From Sediminibacter sp. Hel_I_10 (GTDB lineage: Bacteria; Bacteroidota; Bacteroidia; Flavobacteriales; Flavobacteriaceae): DNA of 64,000 nt. This document shows, one piece after another, positions 9,390 to 18,902 of the stretch. The DNA is taken from assembly GCF_000688335.1 (NCBI RefSeq), contig NZ_JHZX01000001.1, forward strand, positions 1,860,001-1,924,000, read 5' to 3'. Each line of letters opens with the position of its first letter. The stretch's first letter is position 1. The notes below the pieces were generated by a model that saw nothing but the letters and a program-made list of their open reading frames with translations, ran no database searches and was not told the DNA's origin. The position numbers were made by a program, and so were the translations under genes.

Positions 9390-10236
9390 AATTTTGGTTA
9401 CTGGCGCAAATGGACAACTAGGCCTAACCTTTCAAAAAAACTATAATAGCATTTCAGATGTATTTGAATTTCACTTTACCTCAAGAGATACTTTAGATAT
9501 TTGCAATTCTGATCAAGTAGATGCTTATTTTGCTGAAAATCATTTTGATTACTGCATCAATTGTGCAGCATATACCAATGTTGAAGGCGCCGAAACTGAA
9601 GTTAAAGAGGCTTTCCATATTAACGCTGAAGGCCCAAAAATCTTAGCTGAATCATGCGAAAGGCATGACGTTATTTTAATACATATTTCAACAGATTACG
9701 TTTTTGACGGTACCAAAAAAACACCTTATTTGGAAGAAGACGAAACAAATCCTCTTAATCAATATGGAGAATCCAAGTTAAAAGGTGAGCATTATATAAA
9801 AGAGACCCTTACCAATTTTTTTATTATTAGAACCTCTTGGCTCTATTCCCCTTATGGGAAAAATTTCGCCAAAACCATCACTTCAAAACTTCAAAAAAAT
9901 GAAGCTCTTAAAATTGTTACTTCGGAAACTGGAACACCAACAAGTTCTCTAGACTTAGCCGAATTTATCCTATATCTCATTAAGACCAAGTCTAAATCCT
10001 TTGGACTCTATCATTTTTCAGCTTCTGGTGAAACCACTTGGCATGGATTCGCTATTCAAATAGCTGAACAAATGAAAAAAAGTGAATTAATATCAAAGGT
10101 TGATAGTATTCCTATGAAAGCAAAACGGCCAAAATACAGTGTGTTAAACAATTCTAAAGCATCTAATTTAACAAATAAGTCTTTCCGTTGGCAAACAAGT
10201 GTTAATAGCACCATTTCTGAGCTATTGAAATCATAA
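9379..10236 (+). CDS. rfbD: dTDP-4-dehydrorhamnose reductase (TTG start)
   Basis: A 285-residue RmlD, an SDR enzyme that reduces the keto sugar to dTDP-L-rhamnose. The GANGQLG nucleotide loop is at residues 9-15, ISTDYVFDG holds a catalytic Thr, and YGESKLKGE holds the YxxxK pair. The start is a TTG at 9379 inside the end of rmlC. No ATG is near, and the Rossmann strand needs to begin here, so the rare start seems real. It closes the rhamnose block; a gap of 115 bases with a promoter follows. Confidence 0.95.
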   Translation: MKTKILVTGANGQLGLTFQKNYNSISDVFEFHFTSRDTLDICNSDQVDAYFAENHFDYCINCAAYTNVEGAETEVKEAFHINAEGPKILAESCERHDVILIHISTDYVFDGTKKTPYLEEDETNPLNQYGESKLKGEHYIKETLTNFFIIRTSWLYSPYGKNFAKTITSKLQKNEALKIVTSETGTPTSSLDLAEFILYLIKTKSKSFGLYHFSASGETTWHGFAIQIAEQMKKSELISKVDSIPMKAKRPKYSVLNNSKASNLTNKSFRWQTSVNSTISELLKS

Positions 10237-10261
10237 AATGTTCGATTAATGCTTTGCATGA

Positions 10262-10291
10262 TTGTAATTAACGTAGGAAATAATACCTTTG
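10262..10291 (+). promoter_or_regulatory. Bacteroidota-type promoter upstream of gmd
   Basis: TTG (10262-10264), 19 bases, then TACCTTTG (10284-10291), a full TAnnTTTG -7 element. It would start a separate transcript for gmd and the genes after it, about 55 bases before the gmd ATG. Confidence 0.55.
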
Positions 10292-10351
10292 TCAACTTGT
10301 TGATTTTTATGGAAATCAACTTATACCAATACTAATTTTTAACCATAATCC

Positions 10352-11470
10352 ATGCAAAACAAGGTTGCCTTAATTACAGGAGTTACAGGACAAGATGGAG
10401 CTTACTTAAGTGAGTTCCTCTTAAAAAAAGGATACATCGTTCACGGTATCAAAAGAAGATCTTCTCTTTTTAATACCGATAGAATTGATCATTTATATCA
10501 GGACCCACATGTTGAGGATCAAAAATTTTTCTTGCATTATGGAGACCTTACAGACAGTACGAACCTGATAAGAATCATTCAAGAGGTGCAGCCAGATGAG
10601 ATTTACAACTTGGCTGCAATGAGCCATGTTCATGTCTCTTTTGAAATGCCTGAATATACTGCAAATGCTGACGGTATTGGAACTTTAAGACTTCTAGAAG
10701 CCATACGCATTTTAGGTATGGAGAAAAAAACCCGTATCTATCAAGCGTCCACTTCTGAGCTTTACGGTAAGGTTCAAGAAGTACCACAAACTGAAACCAC
10801 ACCCTTTTATCCACGTAGTCCTTATGCGGTAGCAAAAATGTACGCTTATTGGATTACCGTAAACTATCGTGAAGCTTATGGGATGTACGCCTGTAACGGT
10901 ATTTTATTTAATCATGAATCCCCTATTCGCGGAGAAACTTTTGTGACACGGAAAATAACCAGAGCCACCTCTAAAATTGCTTTAGGTCTCCAAGATAAAA
11001 TTTACTTAGGAAATTTAGATGCCCAAAGAGATTGGGGCCATGCTAAAGATTATATACGCATGATGTGGATGATCCTTCAAGCCGATGAGCCTGAAGATTG
11101 GGTTATCGCTACGGGCAAAACAACAACCGTTAGAGATTTTATAAAAATGTGCTTTTCTCATGTAGGAATTGAACTCGAATTTAAAGGAGAAGGTTCAAAC
11201 GAGAAGGGTTATGTTAAGTCTTGCAGCAACTCAGATTATCAAATAAAAATTGGTCAAGAAGTTATTGCAGTTGATGAAAAATATTTTAGACCAACAGAAG
11301 TGGAATTACTCATTGGTGATGCCTCAAAAGCAAAACAAAAGTTAGGTTGGGTTCCAGAATATGATTTGGCTGGTTTGGTTAAAGACATGATGACCAGTGA
11401 TATTGATCTCATGAAAAAACAACAGTATCTTAAAGATGGAGGATACAGAATCCAAAATTATTTCGAATAA
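10352..11470 (+). CDS. gmd: GDP-mannose 4,6-dehydratase
   Basis: A 372-residue SDR enzyme with the NADP loop GVTGQDG (residues 10-16), the R-SS/R region HGIKRRSS that binds NADP phosphate, STSELYG with the catalytic Thr, and YAVAK as the YxxxK pair. NHESPIRGE is the family's nucleotide-sugar binding loop. It turns GDP-mannose into GDP-4-keto-6-deoxymannose, the first committed step to GDP-L-fucose. It is 6 bases from fcl, which takes the product further. Length is normal for bacterial Gmd. Confidence 0.97.
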   Translation: MQNKVALITGVTGQDGAYLSEFLLKKGYIVHGIKRRSSLFNTDRIDHLYQDPHVEDQKFFLHYGDLTDSTNLIRIIQEVQPDEIYNLAAMSHVHVSFEMPEYTANADGIGTLRLLEAIRILGMEKKTRIYQASTSELYGKVQEVPQTETTPFYPRSPYAVAKMYAYWITVNYREAYGMYACNGILFNHESPIRGETFVTRKITRATSKIALGLQDKIYLGNLDAQRDWGHAKDYIRMMWMILQADEPEDWVIATGKTTTVRDFIKMCFSHVGIELEFKGEGSNEKGYVKSCSNSDYQIKIGQEVIAVDEKYFRPTEVELLIGDASKAKQKLGWVPEYDLAGLVKDMMTSDIDLMKKQQYLKDGGYRIQNYFE

Positions 11471-11476
11471 TCCGAT

Positions 11477-12523
11477 ATGGAAAAACATTCAAAAATCTAT
11501 GTTGCAGGTCACAGAGGTCTTGTTGGAAGTGCAATCTTAGACAATCTTGAGCAAAAAGGCTATGATCATATCATTACTAGAACTCATGCCCAATTAGACT
11601 TAAGTAACCAAAATGCAGTTAGCGATTTTTTCGAAAAAGAAAAGCCAGACTATGTAATTCTAGCTGCAGCTAAAGTAGGTGGCATTATTGCAAATAATGT
11701 GTATCGTGCTGATTTCATCTATGAGAATATGATGATCCAAAACAATGTCATCCATCAAAGTTACCTTCATGACGTTAAAAAACTGCTCTTTTTAGGAAGC
11801 ACTTGTATTTACCCAAAAAATGCCCCGCAACCTATGGAAGAGTCCTGTCTGTTAACAGACACCTTAGAATACACCAATGAGCCCTATGCTATTGCTAAAA
11901 TAGCCGGAATTAAAATGTGTGAGAGCTATAACTTACAATATGGCACGAACTTCATTTCGGTAATGCCCACAAATCTTTATGGGCCGAATGATAATTTTGA
12001 TTTAGAAAAATCGCACGTGCTTCCAGCACTAATAAGAAAATTACATTTAGCAAAATTACTGAATGAATCTGATGAAGCTGCTGTTCTTACAAATACGGGG
12101 CTTTCAAATATTACCGAGGCCAAATCTTATCTATCATCATTTGGGGTGACTTCGGAAAGTGTGGAAATATGGGGTTCTGGAGCACCTAAAAGAGAGTTTT
12201 TATGGTCTAAGGATATGGCCGATGCTTGCGTATTTCTGATGGAAAACCGAAACTTCGATGACACCTTCTCTAAAGAAGATAAAGAAGTGCGTAATACCCA
12301 TATTAATATAGGCACAGGAGAGGATATTTCTATAAAAGAACTAGCCGAAATGATAAAAGAAATCGTTGGATTTAAAGGCAAACTTGTTTATAATTCTGAT
12401 AAACCCGACGGCACAATGAGAAAGCTAACCGATGTCTCAAAATTAAACGCACTAGGCTGGAAACACAAAATGAATTTAGAAAACGGAATAGAACATGTCT
12501 ACAACTGGTATAAAGCTCAATAG
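11477..12523 (+). CDS. fcl: GDP-L-fucose synthase
   Basis: A 348-residue SDR enzyme that epimerises and reduces the Gmd product to GDP-L-fucose. It has GHRGLVG at residues 11-17, LGSTCIYP with the catalytic Ser/Cys, and YAIAK (YxxxK). NLYGPNDNFD is the family substrate loop. It is about 30 residues longer than the E. coli enzyme because of an insertion between RKLHLAKL and VEIWGSG; I believe many Bacteroidota members share it. Its end overlaps cysQ by 29 bases. Confidence 0.96.
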   Translation: MEKHSKIYVAGHRGLVGSAILDNLEQKGYDHIITRTHAQLDLSNQNAVSDFFEKEKPDYVILAAAKVGGIIANNVYRADFIYENMMIQNNVIHQSYLHDVKKLLFLGSTCIYPKNAPQPMEESCLLTDTLEYTNEPYAIAKIAGIKMCESYNLQYGTNFISVMPTNLYGPNDNFDLEKSHVLPALIRKLHLAKLLNESDEAAVLTNTGLSNITEAKSYLSSFGVTSESVEIWGSGAPKREFLWSKDMADACVFLMENRNFDDTFSKEDKEVRNTHINIGTGEDISIKELAEMIKEIVGFKGKLVYNSDKPDGTMRKLTDVSKLNALGWKHKMNLENGIEHVYNWYKAQ

Positions 12524-13310
12524 TAATTTAAGAACGGCTATAGAGGCCTCATTAAAGGCAGGTGAAGTCATCATGCACGTTTATGATACTGAATTTGATG
12601 TGGAGCTTAAAGATGATAAATCCCCGCTGACAGAAGCCGATAAAAGAGCAAACGATGTTATTAATTCATTTTTGATTCCTACAGAAATTCCTATTATTAG
12701 TGAAGAAAATAAACAGACCGATTATTCCATTAGAAAAGATTGGAAACACTGTTGGGTAGTTGATCCAGTAGACGGCACGAAAGAATTTATTAAACGTAAT
12801 GGAGAATTCACAGTCAACATCGCTCTTATAAAAGATGGTAAACCAGAATTAGGTGTGATCTATGTTCCAGCTACAAAGATTCTTTATTACGCTGATGTAG
12901 CGACTCAAAAAGCTTATAAAGCAGAATTGAGCAGTCATTTGACCCCAATGCATGATATTCTTGAGCGTTCAAAAGTACTTCAACCAAAACCAGATCATGA
13001 GCAAACTGTTGAAGTTGTTGGTAGTAGATCTCATATGAGTCAGGAAACTTTAGACTATGTAGAAGGCTTAAAAAAAGCCGGGAAATCTGTAGATATTGTG
13101 TCAAAAGGGAGCTCATTAAAATTTTGCTTGGTAGCAGAAGGTAGTGCCGATGTCTATCCACGTTTTGCACCAACCATGGAGTGGGATACCGCTGCCGGAC
13201 AGGCCATTTGTAACGCTGTAGGTATTGAAGTTATTTCTAAAGAGACCGACCAACCACTACTCTACAATAAACACAACTTACTCAACCCCTGGTTTTTAGT
13301 TTCAAAATAA
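12495..13310 (+). CDS. cysQ: 3'(2'),5'-bisphosphate nucleotidase CysQ
   Basis: A 271-residue member of the inositol-monophosphatase superfamily. It has the metal-binding motifs PIISEEN, WVVDPVDGTKEF and MEWDTAAGQAI in the right order. CysQ hydrolyses PAP (and PAPS), removing the by-product left when PAPS donates sulfate or is reduced. It begins 29 bases inside fcl and ends 1 base into the DUF2061 gene, so it is part of a packed operon. Its presence next to cysC-cysD-cysN shows that this cluster runs PAPS chemistry. Cytoplasmic. Confidence 0.95.
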   Translation: MSTTGIKLNSNLRTAIEASLKAGEVIMHVYDTEFDVELKDDKSPLTEADKRANDVINSFLIPTEIPIISEENKQTDYSIRKDWKHCWVVDPVDGTKEFIKRNGEFTVNIALIKDGKPELGVIYVPATKILYYADVATQKAYKAELSSHLTPMHDILERSKVLQPKPDHEQTVEVVGSRSHMSQETLDYVEGLKKAGKSVDIVSKGSSLKFCLVAEGSADVYPRFAPTMEWDTAAGQAICNAVGIEVISKETDQPLLYNKHNLLNPWFLVSK

Positions 13311-13738
13311 TGAAAGACAACACCTATAAGAGGCATATCGCAAAAACCATAACTTGGCGGCTTGTAGGTACTATTGATACCATCATTTTATCTTGGATTA
13401 TTTCTGGAGATCCCATGACCGGTCTAAAAATTGGCATGGCAGAGGTGGTTACCAAAATGCTACTTTATTATTTTCATGAACGAGTTTGGTTTAAAATAAA
13501 TCTCTCTAAAGATGGCGAGACGTTAGAAAGCAGGAAAAGACATATTGCTAAAACCATTACATGGCGTTTAATTGGTACCATGGATACCATGTTGTTAGCA
13601 TGGTTCATTTCTGGCAATCCTCTAACAGGTTTAAAAATTGGTTTTGCTGAAGTGGTCACTAAAATGTTACTCTATTATTTTCATGAACGTACATGGTACA
13701 AAATCAACTATGGTTTAAAATCAAGAACTAGCGATTAA
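13310..13738 (+). CDS. tandem DUF2061 membrane protein
   Basis: A 142-residue protein made of two copies of one ~58-residue unit, at about 7-64 and 76-133 (period 69 residues). Each unit has KRHIAKTITWRL, a hydrophobic segment around a conserved SG-P, a second one (TGLKIG-AEVVTKMLLYYF) and an HER-W ending. This is the DUF2061 family, small inner-membrane proteins of unknown function often seen near sulfate-assimilation genes. Most members have one unit; here two are fused. It sits between cysQ and cysC. A role in sulfate handling is inferred only from the neighbours. Confidence 0.88.
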   Translation: MKDNTYKRHIAKTITWRLVGTIDTIILSWIISGDPMTGLKIGMAEVVTKMLLYYFHERVWFKINLSKDGETLESRKRHIAKTITWRLIGTMDTMLLAWFISGNPLTGLKIGFAEVVTKMLLYYFHERTWYKINYGLKSRTSD

Positions 13739-13745
13739 AATTATT

Positions 13746-14348
13746 ATGAAAGAAAACATCATTGCTCATAACTATCAAACATCTAAACTTGATAGAAATA
13801 TAGCCAATAAGCATAAGTCTTTTTTAATTTGGTTTACGGGACTTTCAGGGTCTGGTAAATCTACCATCGCTAATTTGGTCGAAAACAAACTTCACACAAA
13901 AGGGATTAAAACATATTCTCTTGATGGGGATAACATAAGAAAAGGTATTAATAACGACCTCACTTTTACTCCTGAAGACAGAACTGAAAACATAAGACGT
14001 ATTGCAGAAGTAGCAAATCTCATGGTAGACGCGGGTCTGGTGGTTTTAGCCGCCTTTGTTTCTCCCTATAAAAAAGACCGTGAGAATATTAGAACTATAG
14101 TCAAAGATGTTAACTTTGTAGAAGTTTTCATCAATACAAGCGTTGAAGAGTGTGAACGACGAGACGTTAAAGGACTTTACAAAAAAGCACGTGCAGGTGA
14201 GATTAAAAATATGACTGGGATTTCAGCCCCTTATGAGATACCTGAAAATCCAGATCTTGAAATTCTTACAGAAAACGAAACCATAGAAGAATCCGTTACA
14301 AAGATTCTCGATCTTATAACACCAAAATTACAACTCAACCATGAGTAA
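13746..14348 (+). CDS. cysC: adenylyl-sulfate kinase
   Basis: A 200-residue APS kinase. It has a Walker A loop GLSGSGKST at residues 32-40, SLDGDNIRKGIN (substrate-binding Asp/Arg), FTPEDRTENIRRIAEVA, and the lid region GLYKKARAGEIKNMTGI. It phosphorylates APS to PAPS, the universal sulfate donor. It overlaps cysD by 8 bases. In pathways that only feed cysteine synthesis some bacteria skip this step, so its presence fits a supply of PAPS. Confidence 0.97.
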   Translation: MKENIIAHNYQTSKLDRNIANKHKSFLIWFTGLSGSGKSTIANLVENKLHTKGIKTYSLDGDNIRKGINNDLTFTPEDRTENIRRIAEVANLMVDAGLVVLAAFVSPYKKDRENIRTIVKDVNFVEVFINTSVEECERRDVKGLYKKARAGEIKNMTGISAPYEIPENPDLEILTENETIEESVTKILDLITPKLQLNHE

Positions 14349-15246
14349 ATATTTTTTAAATTATTTAGACGAACTAGAGAGTGAAGCGATCTATGTTCTA
14401 CGAGAAGTTTGGGCCCAATTTGAAAACCCAGTCATATTATTTTCTGGTGGTAAAGATTCCATCTTAGTAACGCATCTTGCAAAAAAAGCGTTCTATCCAG
14501 CTAAAATTCCGTTTCCATTAATGCATGTGGATACTGGACATAATTTTCCGGAGACTATTCAGTTTAGAGATGATATCATCGCCGACTTAGGGGCTCAATT
14601 AATTGTTGGATCGGTACAAGAATCCATTGATGGCGGAAGGGTTTCCGAAGAAAGAGGTAAAAATGCTACTCGTAACGCTTTGCAAATCACGACGCTTTTA
14701 GATGCTATTGAGAGCAATAAAATAGATTGTGCTATTGGTGGCGGGCGTCGAGATGAAGAGAAAGCAAGAGCTAAAGAGCGCTTCTTTTCGCATCGTGATG
14801 ATTTTGGACAATGGGACCCAAAAAATCAAAGACCAGAACTTTGGAACATCTTTAATGGAAAACATTTTGAAGGAGAACATTTTAGAGCTTTCCCAATAAG
14901 TAATTGGACTGAAATGGACGTTTGGAATTATATCCAACGTGAAAATATTGCAATTCCATCACTTTATTTTGCACATGAGCGCGAAGTGGTATGGAGACAA
15001 GGGAGCTGGATTCCTAATTCCGAATTCTTAGTGCTAGAAGATCATGAAGAAATAGTAACTAAAAAAATTCGATTTAGAACCTTGGGGGATATTACCATTA
15101 CAGGGGGTATTGAATCTGATGCAGATACGTTGGAGAAAATCGCAGAAGAAGTTTCTGGAATGCGCCAAACAGAAAGAGGAAATCGCAGTGATGATAAGAG
15201 ATCAGAATCCGCCATGGAAGATCGTAAGCGTCAAGGATATTTTTAA
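14341..15246 (+). CDS. cysD: sulfate adenylyltransferase subunit 2
   Basis: A 301-residue ATP-pyrophosphatase-type enzyme with the PP-loop SGGKDS at residues 35-40, MHVDTGHNFPE, and the conserved GGGRRDEEKARAKERFFSHRD-type stretch (about 137-157). With CysN it makes APS from ATP and sulfate, driven by GTP hydrolysis. The C-terminal R-S-DDKRSESAMEDRKRQGYF tail is typical of CysD. It is 7 bases from cysN. Confidence 0.97.
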   Translation: MSKYFLNYLDELESEAIYVLREVWAQFENPVILFSGGKDSILVTHLAKKAFYPAKIPFPLMHVDTGHNFPETIQFRDDIIADLGAQLIVGSVQESIDGGRVSEERGKNATRNALQITTLLDAIESNKIDCAIGGGRRDEEKARAKERFFSHRDDFGQWDPKNQRPELWNIFNGKHFEGEHFRAFPISNWTEMDVWNYIQRENIAIPSLYFAHEREVVWRQGSWIPNSEFLVLEDHEEIVTKKIRFRTLGDITITGGIESDADTLEKIAEEVSGMRQTERGNRSDDKRSESAMEDRKRQGYF

Positions 15247-15253
15247 ACAACAA

Positions 15254-16513
15254 ATGAGCATGTTAGATAATAATCAATTATTAAGATTTACAACTGCAGG
15301 AAGTGTAGATGATGGTAAAAGTACCTTAATAGGCCGTTTACTATACGATTCTAAATCTATTTTTGAAGACCAACTTCAAGCCATAGAGAACACAAGTAAA
15401 AAGAAAGGTCATGATGGTGTAGACTTAGCCCTTTTTACAGATGGATTGAGAGATGAAAGAGAGCAAGGCATAACTATAGATGTGGCTTATAGATACTTCA
15501 CCACTCCAAAACGAAAATTTATTATTGCTGATACTCCTGGCCATATTCAATACACCCGTAATATGGTAACTGGAGCATCCACAGCAAATGCTGCAATTAT
15601 ATTAGTGGATGCTAGACATGGCGTTATTGAGCAAACTAAAAGACACTCCTTTATTGCCTCTTTATTACAAATTCCGCATCTTATTGTTTGCGTAAACAAG
15701 ATGGATTTAGTTGATTATAAAGAGGAGGCTTACAATAATGTGATAGAGCAATTTGAGGACTTTTCTTCAAAATTATTAGTAAAAGATGTTCGTTTTATTC
15801 CAATAAGTGCCCTAAATGGGGATAATGTCGTTAATCGATCAAAAAACATGGATTGGTACCAAGGTGCTCCTTTATTGCACACTTTAGAAACCATGCACAT
15901 CAGTAGTGACATTAACAAAGTAGATGCGAGATTCCCTGTACAAACTGTTTTAAGACCACAGAACGAAGCGCATCGAGATTACAGAGGTTACGCTGGTAGA
16001 GTTGCTAGCGGCGTTTTTAGAGTTGGCGATGAGATTACGGTAATGCCTTCTGGATTTACCTCAAAAATTAAGACTATTGACACCCTAGACAAGCCTTTAG
16101 ATGAAGCTCATGCTCCAATGTCTGTATCTCTAACGTTAGAAGACGACATAGATGTAAGCCGTGGCGATATGATTGTGCGTTCTAATAACAAACCCGAGGC
16201 GGTTCAAGATCTTGAGGTCATGCTTTGCTGGTTGCATAATGAGCCTTCAAAACCAAGAGCGAAATACAGTATACGACACACAAGTAACGAGCAAACGGCA
16301 ATGATCAAAGAAGTGATCTATAAAATTAACATTGAAACGTTAGACCGTATCAATGACGATGATACACTGACTATGAATGATATTTCAAAAGTAAAAATAC
16401 GAACCACAAAACCCTTGATGGTCGATTCTTACAGAGAGAACAGAACCACAGGTAGCATTATTCTTATTGATGATGCCACCAATGAAACGGTAGCTGCTGG
16501 AATGATAGTTTAG
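15254..16513 (+). CDS. cysN: sulfate adenylyltransferase subunit 1 (GTPase)
   Basis: A 419-residue EF-Tu-like GTPase. G1 is GSVDDGKST (16-24), G3 is DTPGH (93-97) and G4 is NKMD (148-151), followed by beta-barrel domains. The start was set at ATG 15254, 7 bases after cysD; the frame is open upstream to 15110 but those residues only shadow cysD. It has no fused APS kinase domain, consistent with a separate cysC. It couples GTP hydrolysis to APS formation with CysD. Confidence 0.96.
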   Translation: MSMLDNNQLLRFTTAGSVDDGKSTLIGRLLYDSKSIFEDQLQAIENTSKKKGHDGVDLALFTDGLRDEREQGITIDVAYRYFTTPKRKFIIADTPGHIQYTRNMVTGASTANAAIILVDARHGVIEQTKRHSFIASLLQIPHLIVCVNKMDLVDYKEEAYNNVIEQFEDFSSKLLVKDVRFIPISALNGDNVVNRSKNMDWYQGAPLLHTLETMHISSDINKVDARFPVQTVLRPQNEAHRDYRGYAGRVASGVFRVGDEITVMPSGFTSKIKTIDTLDKPLDEAHAPMSVSLTLEDDIDVSRGDMIVRSNNKPEAVQDLEVMLCWLHNEPSKPRAKYSIRHTSNEQTAMIKEVIYKINIETLDRINDDDTLTMNDISKVKIRTTKPLMVDSYRENRTTGSIILIDDATNETVAAGMIV

Positions 16514-16555
16514 TAATAACATCCTTTTAAAATCCTGATACCCATAACACAGAAA

Positions 16556-17686
16556 ATGCATAAAAAAAAAGTACTGATCGTATTTGGAACTAGACCCGAA
16601 GCCATTAAAATGTGCCCGCTGGTTAAAGCTCTACATGACCAACATCAACTTTTTAACACAAAGGTTTGCATCACGGCACAACATCGTGAAATGCTAGATC
16701 AAGTATTATCGTTTTTTGAAGTAATCCCCGATTACGATTTAAACTTAATGCAACCTAATCAAAATCTATATCATTTAACTGCAAATATCATTACTGCATT
16801 AAAGCCAATTCTAGAAGAATTTAAACCAGATTTTGTTTTCGTGCATGGAGACACTACAACAACTATGGCCGCCAGTATTGCTGGATTTTATTCTGGGGCA
16901 AAAGTTTGTCATGTTGAAGCCGGACTAAGAACTTTTAATAAAAAATCTCCATTCCCGGAAGAAGTCAATAGAAGTATTACGGGTCAAGTATCAGAATTTC
17001 ATTTTGCACCTACAGTTACTTCAAGAGACAACTTACTAAATGAAAATATAAAGGAAGAAAATATTCTTGTCACTGGAAATACCGTTATTGATGCTCTAAA
17101 TTTTAGTGCTGAAAAAGTAAAATCTTCAGAATTTAAGGATCCTGAAATTGAACACTTAAATTTAATTATAAACAATAATAAGCGTCTTATTTTAGTTACT
17201 GGTCACAGACGAGAAAATCATGGTCAAGGATTTGTAAATATTTGCAACGCTCTTAGAAAAATTGCTCTTAACAACAAGGATGTTCAAATAATATATCCCG
17301 TACATCTAAATCCAAAGGTTCAACAACCTGTTTACTCGATTTTAGGAAAAGTTGAAAATATTATTTTAATTGATCCACTTTCATACCCTGCTTTTGTTTA
17401 TATAATGAATAGATCTCATATTATCATTACCGATAGTGGAGGTGTTCAAGAAGAAGCCCCTAGTTTAGGCAAACCCGTTTTAGTTATGCGCGATAATACA
17501 GAACGACCAGAAGCAGTAAAAGCTGGAACAGTACTTTTAGTAGGCACAGATGAATTAAAAATTTATGATGAAGCAAACAAGCTTTTAAACGATCAAAATG
17601 CTTATCTCAAAATGAGCATGTTGCACAACCCCTATGGTGATGGGACCGCTTGTCAAAAGATAGTAGAATTTATTAAAGACAAATAA
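16556..17686 (+). CDS. wecB: UDP-N-acetylglucosamine 2-epimerase (non-hydrolysing)
   Basis: A 376-residue enzyme with the family landmarks GTRPEAIKM at the N-terminus, [27 protein letters not shown], and [20 protein letters not shown]. It interconverts UDP-GlcNAc and UDP-ManNAc. The next gene, wecC, oxidises UDP-ManNAc, and a WecG-type transferase appears at 27.6 kb, so ManNAcA is a probable polymer sugar. One base separates it from wecC. Confidence 0.96.
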   Translation: MHKKKVLIVFGTRPEAIKMCPLVKALHDQHQLFNTKVCITAQHREMLDQVLSFFEVIPDYDLNLMQPNQNLYHLTANIITALKPILEEFKPDFVFVHGDTTTTMAASIAGFYSGAKVCHVEAGLRTFNKKSPFPEEVNRSITGQVSEFHFAPTVTSRDNLLNENIKEENILVTGNTVIDALNFSAEKVKSSEFKDPEIEHLNLIINNNKRLILVTGHRRENHGQGFVNICNALRKIALNNKDVQIIYPVHLNPKVQQPVYSILGKVENIILIDPLSYPAFVYIMNRSHIIITDSGGVQEEAPSLGKPVLVMRDNTERPEAVKAGTVLLVGTDELKIYDEANKLLNDQNAYLKMSMLHNPYGDGTACQKIVEFIKDK

Positions 17687-17687
17687 A

Positions 17688-18902
17688 GTGAATAATACGT
17701 TTAAAGTTTCAATAATAGGATTGGGGTATATTGGTTTGCCAATGGCTGCCCTCCTAGCAAAAAATCACACTTATGTAAGTGGCGTTGATATTAACCCAAA
17801 TGTAGTTGATACTATAAATAGAGGCGACGTACATATCGTTGAGCCCGATTTAGATGTCGTTATTTCTAAAGCCGTAAAAGAAGGGTATCTTTCAGCCGCC
17901 ACAATACCTACAGAAGCTGATGTTTTTCTTATTGTGGTCCCTACTCCCTTTAAAGAAAAAAATGAACCCGATATCTCTTTCGTTTCGAATGCCACAAATA
18001 GTATTATCCCACTACTTAAAAAAGGAGATTTATATATTATAGAATCCACTTCGCCCATAGGCACTACAGAGCTTATGACAAACCTTATATTTGAGCAAAG
18101 ACCAGAATTGAAAGGAGAAATCTTTATTGCATATTGCCCAGAAAGAGTGCTTCCAGGCAACGTAATGTACGAACTAGTTCATAATGATAGAGTAATTGGG
18201 GGTATCGATGAAAAATCTACGAAAAAGGCAGTTGATTTTTACCGTAAATATATTAAAGGAGATCTTCATGAGACAAATTCTAGAACGGCCGAAATGTGCA
18301 AACTTGTTGAAAACTCTTCTAGAGATGTGCAAATTGCGTTTGCTAATGAATTATCGTTAATTTGTGATAAAGCAGATATCAACGTTTGGGAACTTATAGA
18401 ATTAGCAAACAAACATCCAAGAGTCAATATTCTGCAACCTGGTTGTGGCGTTGGTGGGCATTGTATAGCTGTAGACCCCTATTTTATCGTCTCAGATTAC
18501 CCCATGGAATCCCAAATTATTGGAAAAGCAAGAGAAATCAATAATTATAAGTCTTTTTGGTGCGCAGAAAAAGTTCAAAATGCAAGACTAGAATACGAAT
18601 TAAAACACGGAAAGAAGCCAAATATAGCTTTAATGGGATTGGCATTTAAGCCCAATATTGATGATTTAAGAGAATCCCCAGCTAAGTATATTGTTCAAAA
18701 GGTATTGCAAAACTCAAATAATGAAATCTACTACATTGTGGAACCAAACATTTCTGATCATAATGTATTTAAAATCACCGATTATAGGGTTGCATTTGAA
18801 AAAGCAGATATTCTTGTGTTTTTAGTTGCTCATGATGAGTTTTTTGGAATTTCCCCAAGAGAAGATCAAATTGTGTTGGATTTTTGTGGAGTATTTAAGT
18901 GA
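17688..18902 (+). CDS. wecC: UDP-N-acetyl-D-mannosamine dehydrogenase (GTG start)
   Basis: A 404-residue member of the UDP-glucose/GDP-mannose dehydrogenase family. It has the N-terminal Rossmann loop GLGYIG (11-16), the middle-domain motif with the likely catalytic Cys (GCGVGGHCI, C259) and a C-terminal UDP-binding domain with LMGLAFKPNIDDLRESPA. The NAD-dependent four-electron oxidation gives UDP-ManNAcA. The start is GTG at 17688, directly ahead of the Rossmann strand. It is the last gene before the AT-rich core. Confidence 0.93.
   Translation: MNNTFKVSIIGLGYIGLPMAALLAKNHTYVSGVDINPNVVDTINRGDVHIVEPDLDVVISKAVKEGYLSAATIPTEADVFLIVVPTPFKEKNEPDISFVSNATNSIIPLLKKGDLYIIESTSPIGTTELMTNLIFEQRPELKGEIFIAYCPERVLPGNVMYELVHNDRVIGGIDEKSTKKAVDFYRKYIKGDLHETNSRTAEMCKLVENSSRDVQIAFANELSLICDKADINVWELIELANKHPRVNILQPGCGVGGHCIAVDPYFIVSDYPMESQIIGKAREINNYKSFWCAEKVQNARLEYELKHGKKPNIALMGLAFKPNIDDLRESPAKYIVQKVLQNSNNEIYYIVEPNISDHNVFKITDYRVAFEKADILVFLVAHDEFFGISPREDQIVLDFCGVFK

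Noticed and set aside
17771-18160. Reverse 129-codon frame inside wecC
   Set aside because: Antisense shadow of a conserved dehydrogenase; no start context or family features.
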